64,000 nt of DNA from Sphingomonas sp. Y57 (GCF_001015195.1 NZ_LDES01000038.1:1-64000), one strand, 5' to 3'. Shown: positions 17,753-26,899, numbered from the stretch's first letter. Program-made: numbers and translations. Notes: a model not told the origin generated them from the sequence alone.

Positions 17753-19078
17753 ATGCCCAGCTACGACATGATCCTCAGGAACGGCACCGTTTGGACCGTC
17801 GGCGGCCCCGTGCGGGCCGATGTCGGGGTCACGGCTGGCAAGATCGCCGGGATTGGCGTCACGGGCGATGCCGGCGAGTCGATCGATTGCACGGGGCTCG
17901 ACGTGCTGCCGGGCGTGATCGACAGCCAGGTCCATTTCCGCGAGCCCGGGCTGGAAGCGAAGGAGGATCTCGAATCGGGCAGCCGATCGGCGGTACTCGG
18001 CGGCGTCACCGCCGTGTTCGAGATGCCGAACACCAAGCCCAATACCGATTCGGCCGAAGCGATCGCCGACAAGCTGGCCCGCGCCAGGGACCGGATGTGG
18101 TGCGACCATGCCTTCTATGTCGGCGCGACCGCCGACAATGCGGAAGCGCTGGCCGAGCTCGAGATGCTGCCCGGCACCGCCGGCGTGAAGATCTTCATGG
18201 GGTCATCGACGGGCAGCCTGCTCGTCGCCGAGGACGAGCATCTCGCCCGCGTGCTGCGATCGGGCCGGCGCCGCGTCGCGATCCACGCCGAAGACGAGGA
18301 ACGGATGATCGCGCGTCAGGGCGAGCGGGTCGAGGGCGATCCGTCGAGCCATCCGGTGTGGCGCGACGACGAGAGCGCGCTGCTCGCCACCCGCCGCATC
18401 CTCCGCATCGCGCGCGAAACGGGGCGCAAGATCCACATCCTCCACATCACCACCCCCGACGAGCTGGCGCTGATCGCGCAGAACAAGGACATCGCGACCT
18501 GCGAGGTGACGCCGCAGCACCTGACGCTGGCGGGCGAGGAGGCTTATCCCCGGCTCGGGACCTATGCGCAGATGAACCCGCCGATCCGATCGGGGGCCCA
18601 CCGCGAGGGATTGTGGCACTATCTGCGCCAGGGCGTGCCGGACGTGCTCGGCTCCGATCATGCGCCCCACACGATCGACGAGAAGGCCAAGCCTTATCCG
18701 GCATCGCCAAGCGGCATGCCCGGTGTCCAGACGCTGCTCCCGCTGATGCTCGACCATGTCGCCAACGGACGGCTGTCGCTTCAGCACCTGATCGAGCTGA
18801 CCTCCGCGGGGCCCCAAAGGGTCTTCGGGCTGCGTACCAAGGGCCGGATCGCGCTGGGCTATGACGCCGACTTCACCGTCGTCGACCTCAAGGCGCGCTG
18901 GACGATCGAGCAGGATTGGCTCGCCTCGCGCTGCGGTTGGTCGCCGTTTACCGGAATGGGCATCACCGGCAAGCCGGTGGGCACGATCATTCGCGGCCAC
19001 CGCGTGATGTGGGAAGGCACCCTTGCCAACACCGCGATCGGCGCGCCGGTGCAATATGACAGCGTGCCGCTGAGCTGA
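17753..19078 (+). CDS. pyrC: Dihydroorotase-like cyclic amidohydrolase
   Basis: A 441-aa amidohydrolase resembling class I dihydroorotases, which close carbamoyl-aspartate to dihydroorotate in pyrimidine synthesis. Visible metal-site elements are the carboxylated lysine in GVKIFMGSSTG, His in IHAEDEERM, His in HILHITTPDE, and the catalytic Asp in GSDHAPHT. The N-terminal metal motif reads DSQVHFREPG (H61) where textbook enzymes have D-x-H-x-H, so the first zinc ligand is Gln. I recall the same QVHFREPG in other alphaproteobacterial proteins annotated as DHOase, so it is a subfamily trait rather than decay. No pyrB is adjacent. The ATG at 17753 has AAGGAAAG 4-5 nt upstream. Dihydroorotase is the best call; a related hydantoinase or allantoinase role cannot be excluded. 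Confidence 0.8.
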   Translation: MPSYDMILRNGTVWTVGGPVRADVGVTAGKIAGIGVTGDAGESIDCTGLDVLPGVIDSQVHFREPGLEAKEDLESGSRSAVLGGVTAVFEMPNTKPNTDSAEAIADKLARARDRMWCDHAFYVGATADNAEALAELEMLPGTAGVKIFMGSSTGSLLVAEDEHLARVLRSGRRRVAIHAEDEERMIARQGERVEGDPSSHPVWRDDESALLATRRILRIARETGRKIHILHITTPDELALIAQNKDIATCEVTPQHLTLAGEEAYPRLGTYAQMNPPIRSGAHREGLWHYLRQGVPDVLGSDHAPHTIDEKAKPYPASPSGMPGVQTLLPLMLDHVANGRLSLQHLIELTSAGPQRVFGLRTKGRIALGYDADFTVVDLKARWTIEQDWLASRCGWSPFTGMGITGKPVGTIIRGHRVMWEGTLANTAIGAPVQYDSVPLS

Positions 19079-19279
19079 GTCCCCCTCGCCTATCCGGCAG
19101 GCAGGCGAATCGCTTATGCGGTGCAGCGGGCGATCGCCTGCCGGCACGCCGGCCCGGACGCTGGGCAGCGCCGACCTCGCCGCAAGCCGCTGTGGATAAG
19201 TTGCAGGTCACCGCGCGACGAAAACGACTCGCCGCTTGTTAGGATTTCATCAACCTTAACGGGGTTCCCTGCGCGCCCC

Positions 19280-19295
19280 TGTGATGCCAGTCACA
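19280..19295. promoter_or_regulatory. CRP-type palindrome TGTGA-N6-TCACA
   Basis: An exact match to the CRP core consensus (TGTGATGCCAGTCACA), extended to a 7-bp inverted repeat CCTGTGA/TCACAGG at 19278-19297. It lies 29 nt upstream of the CHAP-protein ATG. So close to the start it could be a repressor-type site, or the transcript could fold into a short leader hairpin. Confidence 0.5.
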
Positions 19296-19324
19296 GGCTC
19301 ACGGGACGGGTGGGGAACTACCAG

Positions 19325-19831
19325 ATGACCAAAACGATGCGCGCGATTGTCGGTTCCATGCTGCTTGCATGCATGACTCTCGTGCCCACCGCGGCCAATG
19401 CGCAGATGCTACAGTGCGCGCCCTTCGCCCGCATGTTCTCCGGCATTCAGTTGTTCGGCGCCGCCGCCACCTGGTGGAACCAGGCGATGGGCAAATATCT
19501 GCGCGGCGACACGCCCGCGGTTGGCGCGGTGCTGGTGTTCAAGGCGATCGGTTCGATGCGCTCCGGCCATGTCGCTACCGTCACCCAGGTCGTCAGCGAC
19601 CGGGTCATCAAGATCACCCACGCCAACTGGTCGGTCATCAACGGCCGTCGCGGTCAGGTCGAGCGCGACGTCACGGTCGTCGATGCCTCGCCGAACAACG
19701 ACTGGAGCAAGGTGAAGGTCTGGTTCGCGCCGATCGGCAAGGTCGGCAACACCGCCTATCCGGTCAACGGCTTCATCTACAAGGACAGCCCCAGGGCGAC
19801 CGCCGCCGCGGTCGAGGCCGTTCAGGGCTGA
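19325..19831 (+). CDS. Exported CHAP-domain protein (putative peptidoglycan amidase)
   Basis: The 168-aa protein begins with a signal peptide (MTKTMRAIVGS, hydrophobic core, PTAANA cleavage region near residue 26). The mature part is a CHAP fold: the catalytic cysteine is C31 in LQCAPFAR, and the catalytic histidine is about H82 in SGHVATV, followed by ITHANWSV. CHAP enzymes cut peptidoglycan stem or cross-bridge peptides, so this likely acts in the periplasm on the wall, perhaps in cell separation or turnover. An in-frame ATG exists at 19121, but only the 19325 start puts the signal peptide at the N-terminus; a G-rich GGGTGGGGAA lies about 8 nt before it. A perfect CRP-type palindrome lies 29 nt upstream. 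Confidence 0.87.
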   Translation: MTKTMRAIVGSMLLACMTLVPTAANAQMLQCAPFARMFSGIQLFGAAATWWNQAMGKYLRGDTPAVGAVLVFKAIGSMRSGHVATVTQVVSDRVIKITHANWSVINGRRGQVERDVTVVDASPNNDWSKVKVWFAPIGKVGNTAYPVNGFIYKDSPRATAAAVEAVQG

Positions 19832-19889
19832 GTTTTTATCGCCCGGCCTCGCGGAGGCCTGACGGCTCCATTCCCATAAACTGCCTGTA

Positions 19890-19985
19890 CCACCCGGCGA
19901 AGGCCGGTATCATGTCTCTCGTCGGCCAGATGGCCATCGGGGATAGCACGGACATGGATGCCTGCCCCCGCTCGAGGCATGACGG
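19890..19985. repeat. Degenerate REP-like element (copy 5)
   Basis: An eroded member of the REP family: CACCCGGCGAAGGCCGGTATCAT at one end and CGAGGCATGACGG at the other keep the order of the intact dimer, but the arms no longer pair well. It sits between the CHAP gene and the convergent HAD gene. Confidence 0.45.
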
Positions 19986-19994
19986 TACCGCCGC

Positions 19995-20666
19995 TCAATC
20001 CCAGTCGACGATCGTCCAGCCACGCTTGCGCGCTTCCTCGCGCAGCCCGGCATGGGGGTTGGCGGCGATAGCCTCGTCCGCCCATGCGAGCACCGGGACG
20101 TCGGAGATATGGTCGGAATAGAAGCGAATGCGGCACTGGGCCCGATCGAGCCCCTGCAATCCCATCCAGGCCTCGATCATGCGCAGCTTGGCGGGGCCGT
20201 AGCAATTCTCGCCGTCGACCTTGTGGCTGACATAATCGTCGATGCCGCGAATCGCGCCGGTCGCAACGACATCGTCCATGCCGAGCCGGGCAGCGATCGG
20301 CTCGACCCAGATGCGCGAGGAGGCGGTCGCGAGCACGAGACGCCGGCCGGCGGCGCGATTCTCCGCCAGGCTATCGAGCGCGCCGGCACGGACGTTGCGG
20401 CGCATCACGGCGTCGGCGAAGCTTTCTGCGATCGGAGTCAGCCGGTCTGCATGTATGCGCCGGCCAATCAGCATCGCCTGGTTGAGCTCCTTGACCGTCT
20501 TGCGCTCGATCAGCTTCGCGACATAGGCGAGCATCACCAGCGCGGCGAAGGGCACGAAGACCAGCCGCCACGGCGCCAGGCGCAGTGCGGCGTGGATCAT
20601 GAAGGGGGTGAAGGTCCCGGTCCGCGTGATCGTGCGGTCCATGTCGTAGATGGCGAGTTCGGTCAT
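19995..20666 (-). CDS. HAD-superfamily IB phosphatase (SerB-like)
   Basis: A 223-aa HAD hydrolase. Motif I is YDMDRTIT (nucleophile D8, D10), motif II lies in VLATASSR, and motif IV is SDHISDVPVL. The overall pattern matches the HAD-IB subfamily of phosphoserine-phosphatase-like enzymes, members of which act on phosphoserine, phosphorylethanolamine or glycerolipid phosphates. A hydrophobic stretch (about residues 28-50, LAPWRLVFVPFAALV) suggests membrane association, which is unusual for SerB itself and hints at a lipid or bactoprenol-type substrate. It is divergent from the Mla operon start with about 106 nt between. The substrate is not determinable here. Confidence 0.85.
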   Translation of the reverse strand: MTELAIYDMDRTITRTGTFTPFMIHAALRLAPWRLVFVPFAALVMLAYVAKLIERKTVKELNQAMLIGRRIHADRLTPIAESFADAVMRRNVRAGALDSLAENRAAGRRLVLATASSRIWVEPIAARLGMDDVVATGAIRGIDDYVSHKVDGENCYGPAKLRMIEAWMGLQGLDRAQCRIRFYSDHISDVPVLAWADEAIAANPHAGLREEARKRGWTIVDWD

Positions 20667-20772
20667 TCGCGCGTTCTATAGGGAAGAATCACGTCCAAGG
20701 AACTATCCCGTCGCGCGCACATTCATTTCGGATGCTTGCCGATCCCGCGCTTTTCGATCACTTCTGGGCGCC

Positions 20773-21870
20773 ATGACCGCCCCCGCCGATTTCCGCTACG
20801 ATCAGCAGGTGCTGCATTTCAGCGGCGAGCTGACGCTCGCCCGGATCGGCGACCTGTCGCGCCGGCTCGAAACGCTGGGCGAGGCGCCGCGCAAGATCGA
20901 CCTGGGCAAGGTCGACCGGATCGACACGGTCGGCGCCTGGCTCGTCCACCGCATAGCCCGCGAACATGACGTCGAGATTATCGGTGCGGACGAGGACGTC
21001 CGCCAGCTGATCCGCCAGATCGCCGAAGCCGACAAGCCCCTCAAGATCCGCCCCGATTCGAGCCCGCCCTTCGTCCGGGTGCTGCGCGAGATCGGCGACG
21101 CGACCTCGGCGGCCGCCCATTCGCTGACCGGGCTGATCGGCTTCTTCGGAGCGACGCTGATCGGGCTGTGGGGGCTTGCCACCCATCCGCGCCGCTTCCG
21201 CTACAACGCCATGGCGCGCCAGTTCGAGGTGGTCGGCGTCAAGGCGCTGGCGATCATCGGGCTGATGAGCTTCCTGATCGGCATCGTCATCGCCCAGCAG
21301 GGTGCCGTGCAGCTCCGTCAGTTCGGCGCGGAGGTGTTCGCGGTCAACCTGATCGGCCGCATCACCCTGCGCGAACTGGGCGTGCTGATGACCGCGATCA
21401 TGGTCGCCGGCCGTTCCGGCAGCGCCTTCGCCGCCCAGCTCGGTTCGATGAAGCTGGCCGAGGAGGTCGACGCGATGCGCACGATCGGCGTCTCGCCGAT
21501 GGAGGCGCTGATCCTGCCGCGCGTGCTGTCGACGGTGGTGCTGATGCCGCTGCTCGGCTTCTATGCGGCGGTGATCGCCATCATCGGCGGCGGCATCTTC
21601 TGCTGGATCGACCTCGACATCCCGCCGATCACCTATGTTCAGCGCATCCGCGAAGTGGTGCCGATGACCGACCTGTGGGTCGGCCTGATCAAGGCGCCGG
21701 TGTTCGGCATGCTGATCGCGCTGTGCGGCTGCTACCAGGGGATGCAGGTCGAGGGAAATGCCGAGGAGGTCGGCCTGCGCACGACCGCTTCGGTCGTCCA
21801 GGGGATTTTCCTCGTCATCGTCCTCGACGCCGTCTTCGCGGTCTTCTTCTCGTCGATCGGGTGGATCTGA
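20773..21870 (+). CDS. mlaE: MlaE-type ABC permease with N-terminal STAS domain
   Basis: Inner-membrane permease of a phospholipid (MCE) transporter. Residues 1-95 form a STAS-like domain (LHFSGELTLARIGDLSRRLE), which in E. coli is the separate protein MlaB; here it is fused to the permease. The remainder is the MlaE fold with hydrophobic helices and the conserved MVAGRSGSAFAAQLGSMK, EEVDAMRTIGVSPMEAL and PRVLSTVVLMPLL. The ATG at 20773 was chosen because earlier in-frame codons to 20650 would add a non-conserved Arg-rich extension. Its TGA overlaps the mlaF ATG. First gene of an operon mlaE-mlaF-mlaD-lipoprotein. Confidence 0.93.
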   Translation: MTAPADFRYDQQVLHFSGELTLARIGDLSRRLETLGEAPRKIDLGKVDRIDTVGAWLVHRIAREHDVEIIGADEDVRQLIRQIAEADKPLKIRPDSSPPFVRVLREIGDATSAAAHSLTGLIGFFGATLIGLWGLATHPRRFRYNAMARQFEVVGVKALAIIGLMSFLIGIVIAQQGAVQLRQFGAEVFAVNLIGRITLRELGVLMTAIMVAGRSGSAFAAQLGSMKLAEEVDAMRTIGVSPMEALILPRVLSTVVLMPLLGFYAAVIAIIGGGIFCWIDLDIPPITYVQRIREVVPMTDLWVGLIKAPVFGMLIALCGCYQGMQVEGNAEEVGLRTTASVVQGIFLVIVLDAVFAVFFSSIGWI

Positions 21871-22688
21871 TGGCACGACTCAACACCGCCGATGGTGAGG
21901 TCGTCATCCATGTCAAAGGGCTGCGCAACGCCTTTGGCGCGCAGGTCGTCCATGACGGCCTCGATCTCGACGTGCGGCGTGGCGAGATCATCGGCGTCGT
22001 CGGCGGGTCGGGTACCGGCAAGTCGGTGCTGATGCGCTCGATCATCGGCCTGCAGCCGCCCCAGGCCGGCACCGTCGAGGTGTTCGGCGAGCCGATGATC
22101 GGCCGCGACGACTATGAGGCGCAGCAGGTCCGCCGCCGCTGGGGCGTGCTGTTCCAGGCGGGCGCGCTGTTCTCGACCCTGACCGTGGCCGAAAATGTCC
22201 AGGTGCCGATCCGCGAATATTATCCACAGCTCGACGATCAGCTGCTCGACGAGATAGCGGCCTACAAGGTCGCCATGTCGGGCCTGTCGCCCGAGGCAGG
22301 CCCCAAATATCCGTCCGAGCTGTCGGGCGGCATGAGGAAGCGCGCCGGGCTGGCCCGCGCGCTGGCGCTCGATCCGCAGCTGCTGTTCCTCGACGAGCCG
22401 ACCGCCGGGCTCGATCCGATCAGCGCCGCCGCCTTCGACGAGCTCATCCGATCGCTGCAACGGACCCTCGGCCTGACTGTCTTCCTGATCACCCACGACC
22501 TCGACACGCTGCACGCGATCTGCGACCGCGTCGCGGTGCTGGCGGACAAGCGCGTGATCGCGGTTGGAACGATCCCGGAATTATTGGCGTTGGACCATCC
22601 ATGGATTCAGGAATATTTCAACGGCCCGCGGGGCCGGGTGGCGGCGGAAGCCGCCGAACGCGTGGCAGCAAGGGAAACCGGGGAATGA
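21870..22688 (+). CDS. mlaF: MlaF-type ABC ATPase
   Basis: Cytoplasmic ATPase that powers the MlaE/MlaD lipid transporter. The 272-aa protein has the Walker A loop GGSGTGKS (residues about 45-52), the Q-loop in WGVLFQAGALFSTLTV, the signature LSGGMRKRAGLARAL (from about 150), Walker B LLFLDEPTAGLDP, and the H-loop in LITHDLDTL. The ATG overlaps the mlaE stop by one base (TGATG), indicating coupling. The frame runs far upstream inside mlaE, but that stretch has no homology. The C-terminal tail of about 30 aa after YFNGPRG is typical of MlaF relatives. Confidence 0.95.
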   Translation: MARLNTADGEVVIHVKGLRNAFGAQVVHDGLDLDVRRGEIIGVVGGSGTGKSVLMRSIIGLQPPQAGTVEVFGEPMIGRDDYEAQQVRRRWGVLFQAGALFSTLTVAENVQVPIREYYPQLDDQLLDEIAAYKVAMSGLSPEAGPKYPSELSGGMRKRAGLARALALDPQLLFLDEPTAGLDPISAAAFDELIRSLQRTLGLTVFLITHDLDTLHAICDRVAVLADKRVIAVGTIPELLALDHPWIQEYFNGPRGRVAAEAAERVAARETGE

Positions 22689-22695
22689 GCTACTG

Positions 22696-23643
22696 ATGGA
22701 AACCCGGTCGAACCATGTGCTGGTGGGCGGCGTCGTCCTCGCCCTGCTGGTCGCGCTGCTCGTCTTCATCGTCTGGCTGGCGGGCTTCAACGTCGCCAGC
22801 ATCCAGCGCTACGACATCTTCTTCAAGACCTCGGTCGACGGCCTCGCCAAGGGATCGCCGGTCAACTTCTCGGGCGTGCCGGTCGGCAAGATCGAGGAGA
22901 TCAAGCTGATGCCCGATAGCCCCGAGTTCGTCCGCGTCCGCATCGCGATCGACCAGGATACGCCGATCCTGCAGGGCACCACCGCGACGATCGCCGGCAT
23001 CGGCTTCACCGGTGTCAGCCAGATCAACCTCGACGGCGCGGTCAAGGGCGCGCCGCCGATCACCGAACCGGGGCCCTATGGCGAGCCGGTGATTCCGACC
23101 AAGCCGGGTGCGCTGGGCGAGCTGCTCAACTCGGCCCCCGAGCTGCTCAACCGTATCTCGACCCTGACCGAACGGCTGACCGAACTGCTCAACGACAAGA
23201 ACCAGAAGTCGATCAGCGGCATCCTCGCCCATGTCGACAAGCTGTCAGGCGACCTTGCCGACCGCGGGCCCGAGATCGCCGCCGCGATCGTCCAGCTCAA
23301 GACGACGATGGAGCAGGCGGGCAATGCGGCCGAACGGGTCGGCCAGCTTGCCGAGACCACCAACGGGGTGATGGCGAGCGACGTCAAGCCGGCGATGGCC
23401 AATCTCAACAAGGCGACCACCGCCGCCCAGCACACACTCGAGACGCTCGACGCGGCGATTACCGATGCGCGACCCGGCATCAAGGCCTTCTCGACCCAGA
23501 CGGTGCCGCAGATCAACCAGCTCGCGCGCAATCTGGCGGAGATGTCGGAAGCGCTCGGCGCCATTTCGAACAAGCTCGACCGGGGCGGGGCGGGGGCCGT
23601 GCTCGGCGGCTCCAAGCTGCCTGACTACAAGCCAAGGAACTGA
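22696..23643 (+). CDS. mlaD: MlaD-type MCE-domain protein
   Basis: A single-pass periplasmic protein of a lipid transporter. An N-terminal transmembrane helix (residues about 10-32, LVGGVVLALLVALLVFIVWL) is followed by an MCE domain with YDIFFKTSVDGLAKGSPV, NFSGVPVGKIEEIKL and IAGIGFTGVSQINLDG. The remaining 150-170 aa form a helical region rich in Leu, Ala and Gln (NQLARNLAEMSEALGAI), longer than in E. coli MlaD and typical of alphaproteobacterial MCE proteins. At 315 aa it may extend toward the outer membrane as a needle or coiled coil. I chose the ATG at 22696 because it directly precedes the transmembrane helix. Confidence 0.93.
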   Translation: METRSNHVLVGGVVLALLVALLVFIVWLAGFNVASIQRYDIFFKTSVDGLAKGSPVNFSGVPVGKIEEIKLMPDSPEFVRVRIAIDQDTPILQGTTATIAGIGFTGVSQINLDGAVKGAPPITEPGPYGEPVIPTKPGALGELLNSAPELLNRISTLTERLTELLNDKNQKSISGILAHVDKLSGDLADRGPEIAAAIVQLKTTMEQAGNAAERVGQLAETTNGVMASDVKPAMANLNKATTAAQHTLETLDAAITDARPGIKAFSTQTVPQINQLARNLAEMSEALGAISNKLDRGGAGAVLGGSKLPDYKPRN

Positions 23644-23647
23644 CCGC

Positions 23648-24235
23648 ATGATGCGCCGTACGACCCTCGCGCTCACCGCCGCCGGCCTCCTGGCGGGCTG
23701 TATCAGCCTCGGCGGGGATCCGCCCGAACGGCTGATGAGCCTCACCCCTGCCGCCAAGGTCGCCGCCGACCAGGGCAAGGTCGCTCGCGACAGCCTGGCG
23801 ATCAGCGTCGCCGCGCCAGCGCTACCGGCCGCGCTGCGTAACCAGCGAATCGCGGTGGAGGCGGGGGGCGCCTTCGCCTATCTGCCCAAGTCGGGCTGGG
23901 TAGACACTCCGTCGCAATTGTTCCGCTCGGTCCTTGCCGAGACGATCGAGGCCCGCACCGGCCGCTTCGTCCCGGACACCCGCAACGGCGCGATCACCCC
24001 GGACACCCGCCTGTCCGGCACGCTGCTGGCGTTCCAGCTGCTCGGCGGCCAGGGCAGGGTGCTGGCGGTCTACGACGCGACGCTCGCGAAGAGCGGCTCC
24101 GAAGAGATCCGCGCGCGCCGTTTCGAGCGGACCGTGCCCGTCGCCGGCGAGGATCCCCGTTCGGTGGCGGCCGCGCTCAACGAAGCGGCGAACGGCATCG
24201 CCGCCGACGTCGCCGACTGGATCGGAACGAGCTGA
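23648..24235 (+). CDS. ABC-transport auxiliary lipoprotein (PqiC/LptE-like)
   Basis: The 195-aa protein starts [13 protein letters not shown] and has a clear lipobox LLAGC (Cys about residue 19), so it is a lipidated periplasmic or outer-membrane protein. The rest matches the auxiliary-lipoprotein family that accompanies MCE transporters: [40 protein letters not shown], then a beta-rich part [17 protein letters not shown]. It begins 4 nt after the mlaD stop. It probably docks the MCE protein to the outer membrane, the role known for PqiC. No mlaC or mlaA homologue is in this window, so this may be a self-contained PqiC-style variant. Confidence 0.85.
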   Translation: MMRRTTLALTAAGLLAGCISLGGDPPERLMSLTPAAKVAADQGKVARDSLAISVAAPALPAALRNQRIAVEAGGAFAYLPKSGWVDTPSQLFRSVLAETIEARTGRFVPDTRNGAITPDTRLSGTLLAFQLLGGQGRVLAVYDATLAKSGSEEIRARRFERTVPVAGEDPRSVAAALNEAANGIAADVADWIGTS

Positions 24236-24365
24236 ACGGCGCGCAGCAGCGCTCCTCATCGCCGAGCCCGCCTCCCCAGGGGACGCCGATATCCGGCGCT
24301 TGCCCCGCAGGCCCGTTCGCGGGCATAAGCCGCGCTCCGCAACCCTCGAGGATAGTCCTTCTCTC

Positions 24366-26375
24366 ATGTCCGATCTTCTGACCATCACGCTTCCCGACGG
24401 CTCGGTGCGCGAGGTGAAGACCGGCACTACCCCCGCCGAGATCGCCGCTGCGATCGGTCCCGGTCTCGCCAAGGCGGCGCTCGCCGCGCGGGTCGACGGC
24501 GAACTGCACGACCTCGATCGGCCGCTGGAGAAGGATTCGATGCTCGCGCTGGTGACGGCGCGCGACGAGGCCGACGCGCTCGACCTTGCCAGGCACGATT
24601 ATGCCCATGTCCTCGCCGAGGCGGTGCAGAGCCTGTTTCCGGGTACCCAGATCACCTTCGGGCCGTCGACCGACGACGGCTTCTACTACGACTTCGCGCC
24701 GGCCGCCGGCCGCGGGCCCTTCACCGATGAGGAGCTGCCTGCGATCGAAGCCGAGATGCGCCGCATCATCGCCGCGAACAAGCCGCTGCGCCGCGAGGTG
24801 TGGAGCCGTGAGCAGCTCATCTCCCGCTGGAAGCAGCAGGGCGAGACCTTCAAGGCCGAATGGGCCGCCGAGCTGCCCGGCGACGAGCCGCTGACGGTCT
24901 ACTGGTCGGGGGACGACTGGCTCGACATGTGCCGCGGGCCGCATTTGCCCTCCACCGGCAAGCTCGATCCGCAGGCGTTCAAGCTGACGCGTGTGTCGGG
25001 TGCCTATTGGCGCGGCGACCAGAAGAACGCGATGCTGAGCCGCATCTACGGCACGGGCTGGCTCAACAAGAAGCAGCTCGACGCCCACCTGACCCGGCTC
25101 GAAGAGGCCGCCAGGCGGGACCATCGCCGGATCGGACAGGAAATGGACCTGTTCCACCTCCAGCCGGAAGCCCAGGGATCGGTGTTCTGGCATCCCAAGG
25201 GCTTTCGCCTGTGGCGCGTGCTCGAGGCCTATATGCGCCGCAAGCTCGATGCCGCCGGCTATGCCGAGGTGAAGACCCCGCAGCTCATGGACGCGCGCCA
25301 GTGGGAGCAGTCGGGCCACTGGGGCAAATATCGCGAGAACATGTTCATCGTCCCCGACGAGATCCCCAATACCGAGGAGGAGGGGCCGGTCCTGTCGGGC
25401 GAGAGCGAGCTGATGGCGCTCAAGCCGATGAACTGCCCCGCGCACGTCCTGATCTTCCGCCAGGGAATCAAGAGCTATCGCGACCTGCCGATCCGCATGG
25501 CCGAGTTCGGCTGCTGCCACAGGAATGAGCCGCATGGCGCGCTGCACGGCATCATGCGCGTGCGCCAGTTCACCCAGGACGACGCCCATATCTTCGTCCG
25601 CGAGGACCAGCTGATCGGTGAAGTGAGAAACTTCTGCGACCTGCTCGACAGCGTCTATCGCGATCTGGGATTCGAGGAGTACGCCGTCAAGCTGGCGCTG
25701 CGCCCCGAGAAGCGCTTCGGTTCCGATGATATGTGGGACAAGGCCGAGGACGAATTGCGCCAAGCCGTCATGCTTTCCAAGCTGAGCGACGAGATCAAGG
25801 GCAAGTTCGAGGAGCTGCCCGGCGAAGGTGCCTTCTACGCACCCAAGCTCGAGTTCCACCTGACCGATGCCATTGGCCGCACGTGGCAGGTCGGTACGAT
25901 TCAATCGGATCGGGTTCTGCCCGAACGCCTCGACGCCTCCTATGTCGGCGAAGATGGCGAGCGGCACCGGCCGGTGATGCTCCACCGCGCGATCCTCGGC
26001 ACCTTCGAACGCTTCATCGGCATCCTGATCGAGCATCATGCCGGCCGCTTCCCGCTGTGGCTCGCGCCGGTGCAGGCGGTGGTGGCGACGATCGTCTCCG
26101 ACGCCGACGACTATGCGCGCGAGGTCGAGGCCAGGCTGACGGCGGCCGGGCTGCGCGTCGAGAGCGACCTGCGCAACGAGAAGATCAACTACAAGGTGCG
26201 CGAGCATAGCCTTGCCAAGGTCCCGGCGCTGCTGGTGGTGGGCAAGCGCGAGGCCGAGGAGGGTACCGTCGCGATCCGCCGCCTGGGCGAGCAGGCACAG
26301 ACCGTGCTGTCGCTCGACGAGGCGATCGCTGCGTTGCTGGCGGAGGCGACCCCGCCCGACTTGCGGCGGGAATGA
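24366..26375 (+). CDS. thrS: Threonyl-tRNA synthetase
   Basis: A class II synthetase charging tRNA-Thr. The 669-aa protein has an N-terminal TGS domain (residues 1-60), an editing domain with the H77-x3-H81 pair in [10 protein letters not shown], and a catalytic core. The core zinc site includes the Cys of MNCPAHV, motif 2 is [16 protein letters not shown], motif 3 is in [15 protein letters not shown], and an anticodon-binding C-terminus follows with [11 protein letters not shown]. The frame is open further upstream, but the ATG at 24366 gives the usual start [13 protein letters not shown]. Followed by an ATGA-overlapping ABM gene and then infC. The thrS-infC linkage is widely conserved. Confidence 0.97.
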   Translation: MSDLLTITLPDGSVREVKTGTTPAEIAAAIGPGLAKAALAARVDGELHDLDRPLEKDSMLALVTARDEADALDLARHDYAHVLAEAVQSLFPGTQITFGPSTDDGFYYDFAPAAGRGPFTDEELPAIEAEMRRIIAANKPLRREVWSREQLISRWKQQGETFKAEWAAELPGDEPLTVYWSGDDWLDMCRGPHLPSTGKLDPQAFKLTRVSGAYWRGDQKNAMLSRIYGTGWLNKKQLDAHLTRLEEAARRDHRRIGQEMDLFHLQPEAQGSVFWHPKGFRLWRVLEAYMRRKLDAAGYAEVKTPQLMDARQWEQSGHWGKYRENMFIVPDEIPNTEEEGPVLSGESELMALKPMNCPAHVLIFRQGIKSYRDLPIRMAEFGCCHRNEPHGALHGIMRVRQFTQDDAHIFVREDQLIGEVRNFCDLLDSVYRDLGFEEYAVKLALRPEKRFGSDDMWDKAEDELRQAVMLSKLSDEIKGKFEELPGEGAFYAPKLEFHLTDAIGRTWQVGTIQSDRVLPERLDASYVGEDGERHRPVMLHRAILGTFERFIGILIEHHAGRFPLWLAPVQAVVATIVSDADDYAREVEARLTAAGLRVESDLRNEKINYKVREHSLAKVPALLVVGKREAEEGTVAIRRLGEQAQTVLSLDEAIAALLAEATPPDLRRE

Positions 26376-26782
26376 CCGGGAGGGGCGACGGCATCAGCCG
26401 CCGCGGCGCGGTCGCGGGCGGCCTCGCCGTCGCCATGCTCGGCGCCGCGCCAGGATTCGCGGCGGGACCGGAGGAACGCATGTACGGATTGATGGGACGG
26501 ATGGTCGCCCAACCGGGCCAGCGCGAAGCGCTGATCGCGATCCTGCTGGAAGGCACGGGGGCCATGCCCGGCTGCCTTGCCTATATCGTCGCGAGGGACC
26601 TGAAGGATGCGGATGCGATCTGGGTGACGGAGGTGTGGGATTCAAAGCAGAGCCACGCCGCCTCGCTCGAACTGCCCGCAGTCCGCGCCTCGATCGCGCG
26701 CGGCAAACCGCTGATCGCCGGCTTCGACAATTATACCGAGACCGAACCGGTGGGCGGCGTCGGCCTGCCCCACCCCGGCTGA
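26372..26782 (+). CDS. Tat-exported ABM (antibiotic biosynthesis monooxygenase-like) protein
   Basis: A 136-aa protein. The N-terminus carries a twin-arginine signal ([17 protein letters not shown], cleavage after GFAA near residue 31). The mature 100 aa fit the small dimeric ABM ferredoxin-like fold: [52 protein letters not shown] proteins include quinol and polyketide monooxygenases and heme-degrading enzymes, but many have no known substrate, and Tat export of one is uncommon. The ATG overlaps the thrS stop (ATGA), so it is co-translated with thrS. A periplasmic oxidoreductase is inferred. Confidence 0.8.
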   Translation: MTGRGDGISRRGAVAGGLAVAMLGAAPGFAAGPEERMYGLMGRMVAQPGQREALIAILLEGTGAMPGCLAYIVARDLKDADAIWVTEVWDSKQSHAASLELPAVRASIARGKPLIAGFDNYTETEPVGGVGLPHPG

Positions 26783-26883
26783 AGCAAGCCGGACACAGGC
26801 CGCGACAAAGCGTCTCCGCGACGCACGCCCCCATCTTTCCAAGCGGCGCGTTAAGGCTTATATCGCGCCCGTCAGACCGCCAT

Positions 26884-26899
26884 AGGAGATTCTGCTATA
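26884..26899 (+). promoter_or_regulatory. Shine-Dalgarno and ATA start of infC
   Basis: AGGAG (26884-26888), an 8-nt spacer, then ATA (26897-26899) in frame with IF-3. This placement decides the start and implies IF-3 autoregulation through a non-canonical codon. Confidence 0.65.

Noticed and set aside
17713-17754. A longer N-terminus for ygfZ from the ATG at 17754
   Set aside because: It would overlap the divergent amidohydrolase start, and the added 14 residues do not look like the family. Kept as a possibility only.
19079-19279. A CtrA-type TTAA-N7-TTAA site before the CHAP gene
   Set aside because: The sequence has TTAGGATTTC and CCTTAACG, but the half-sites are not spaced by 7 nt.
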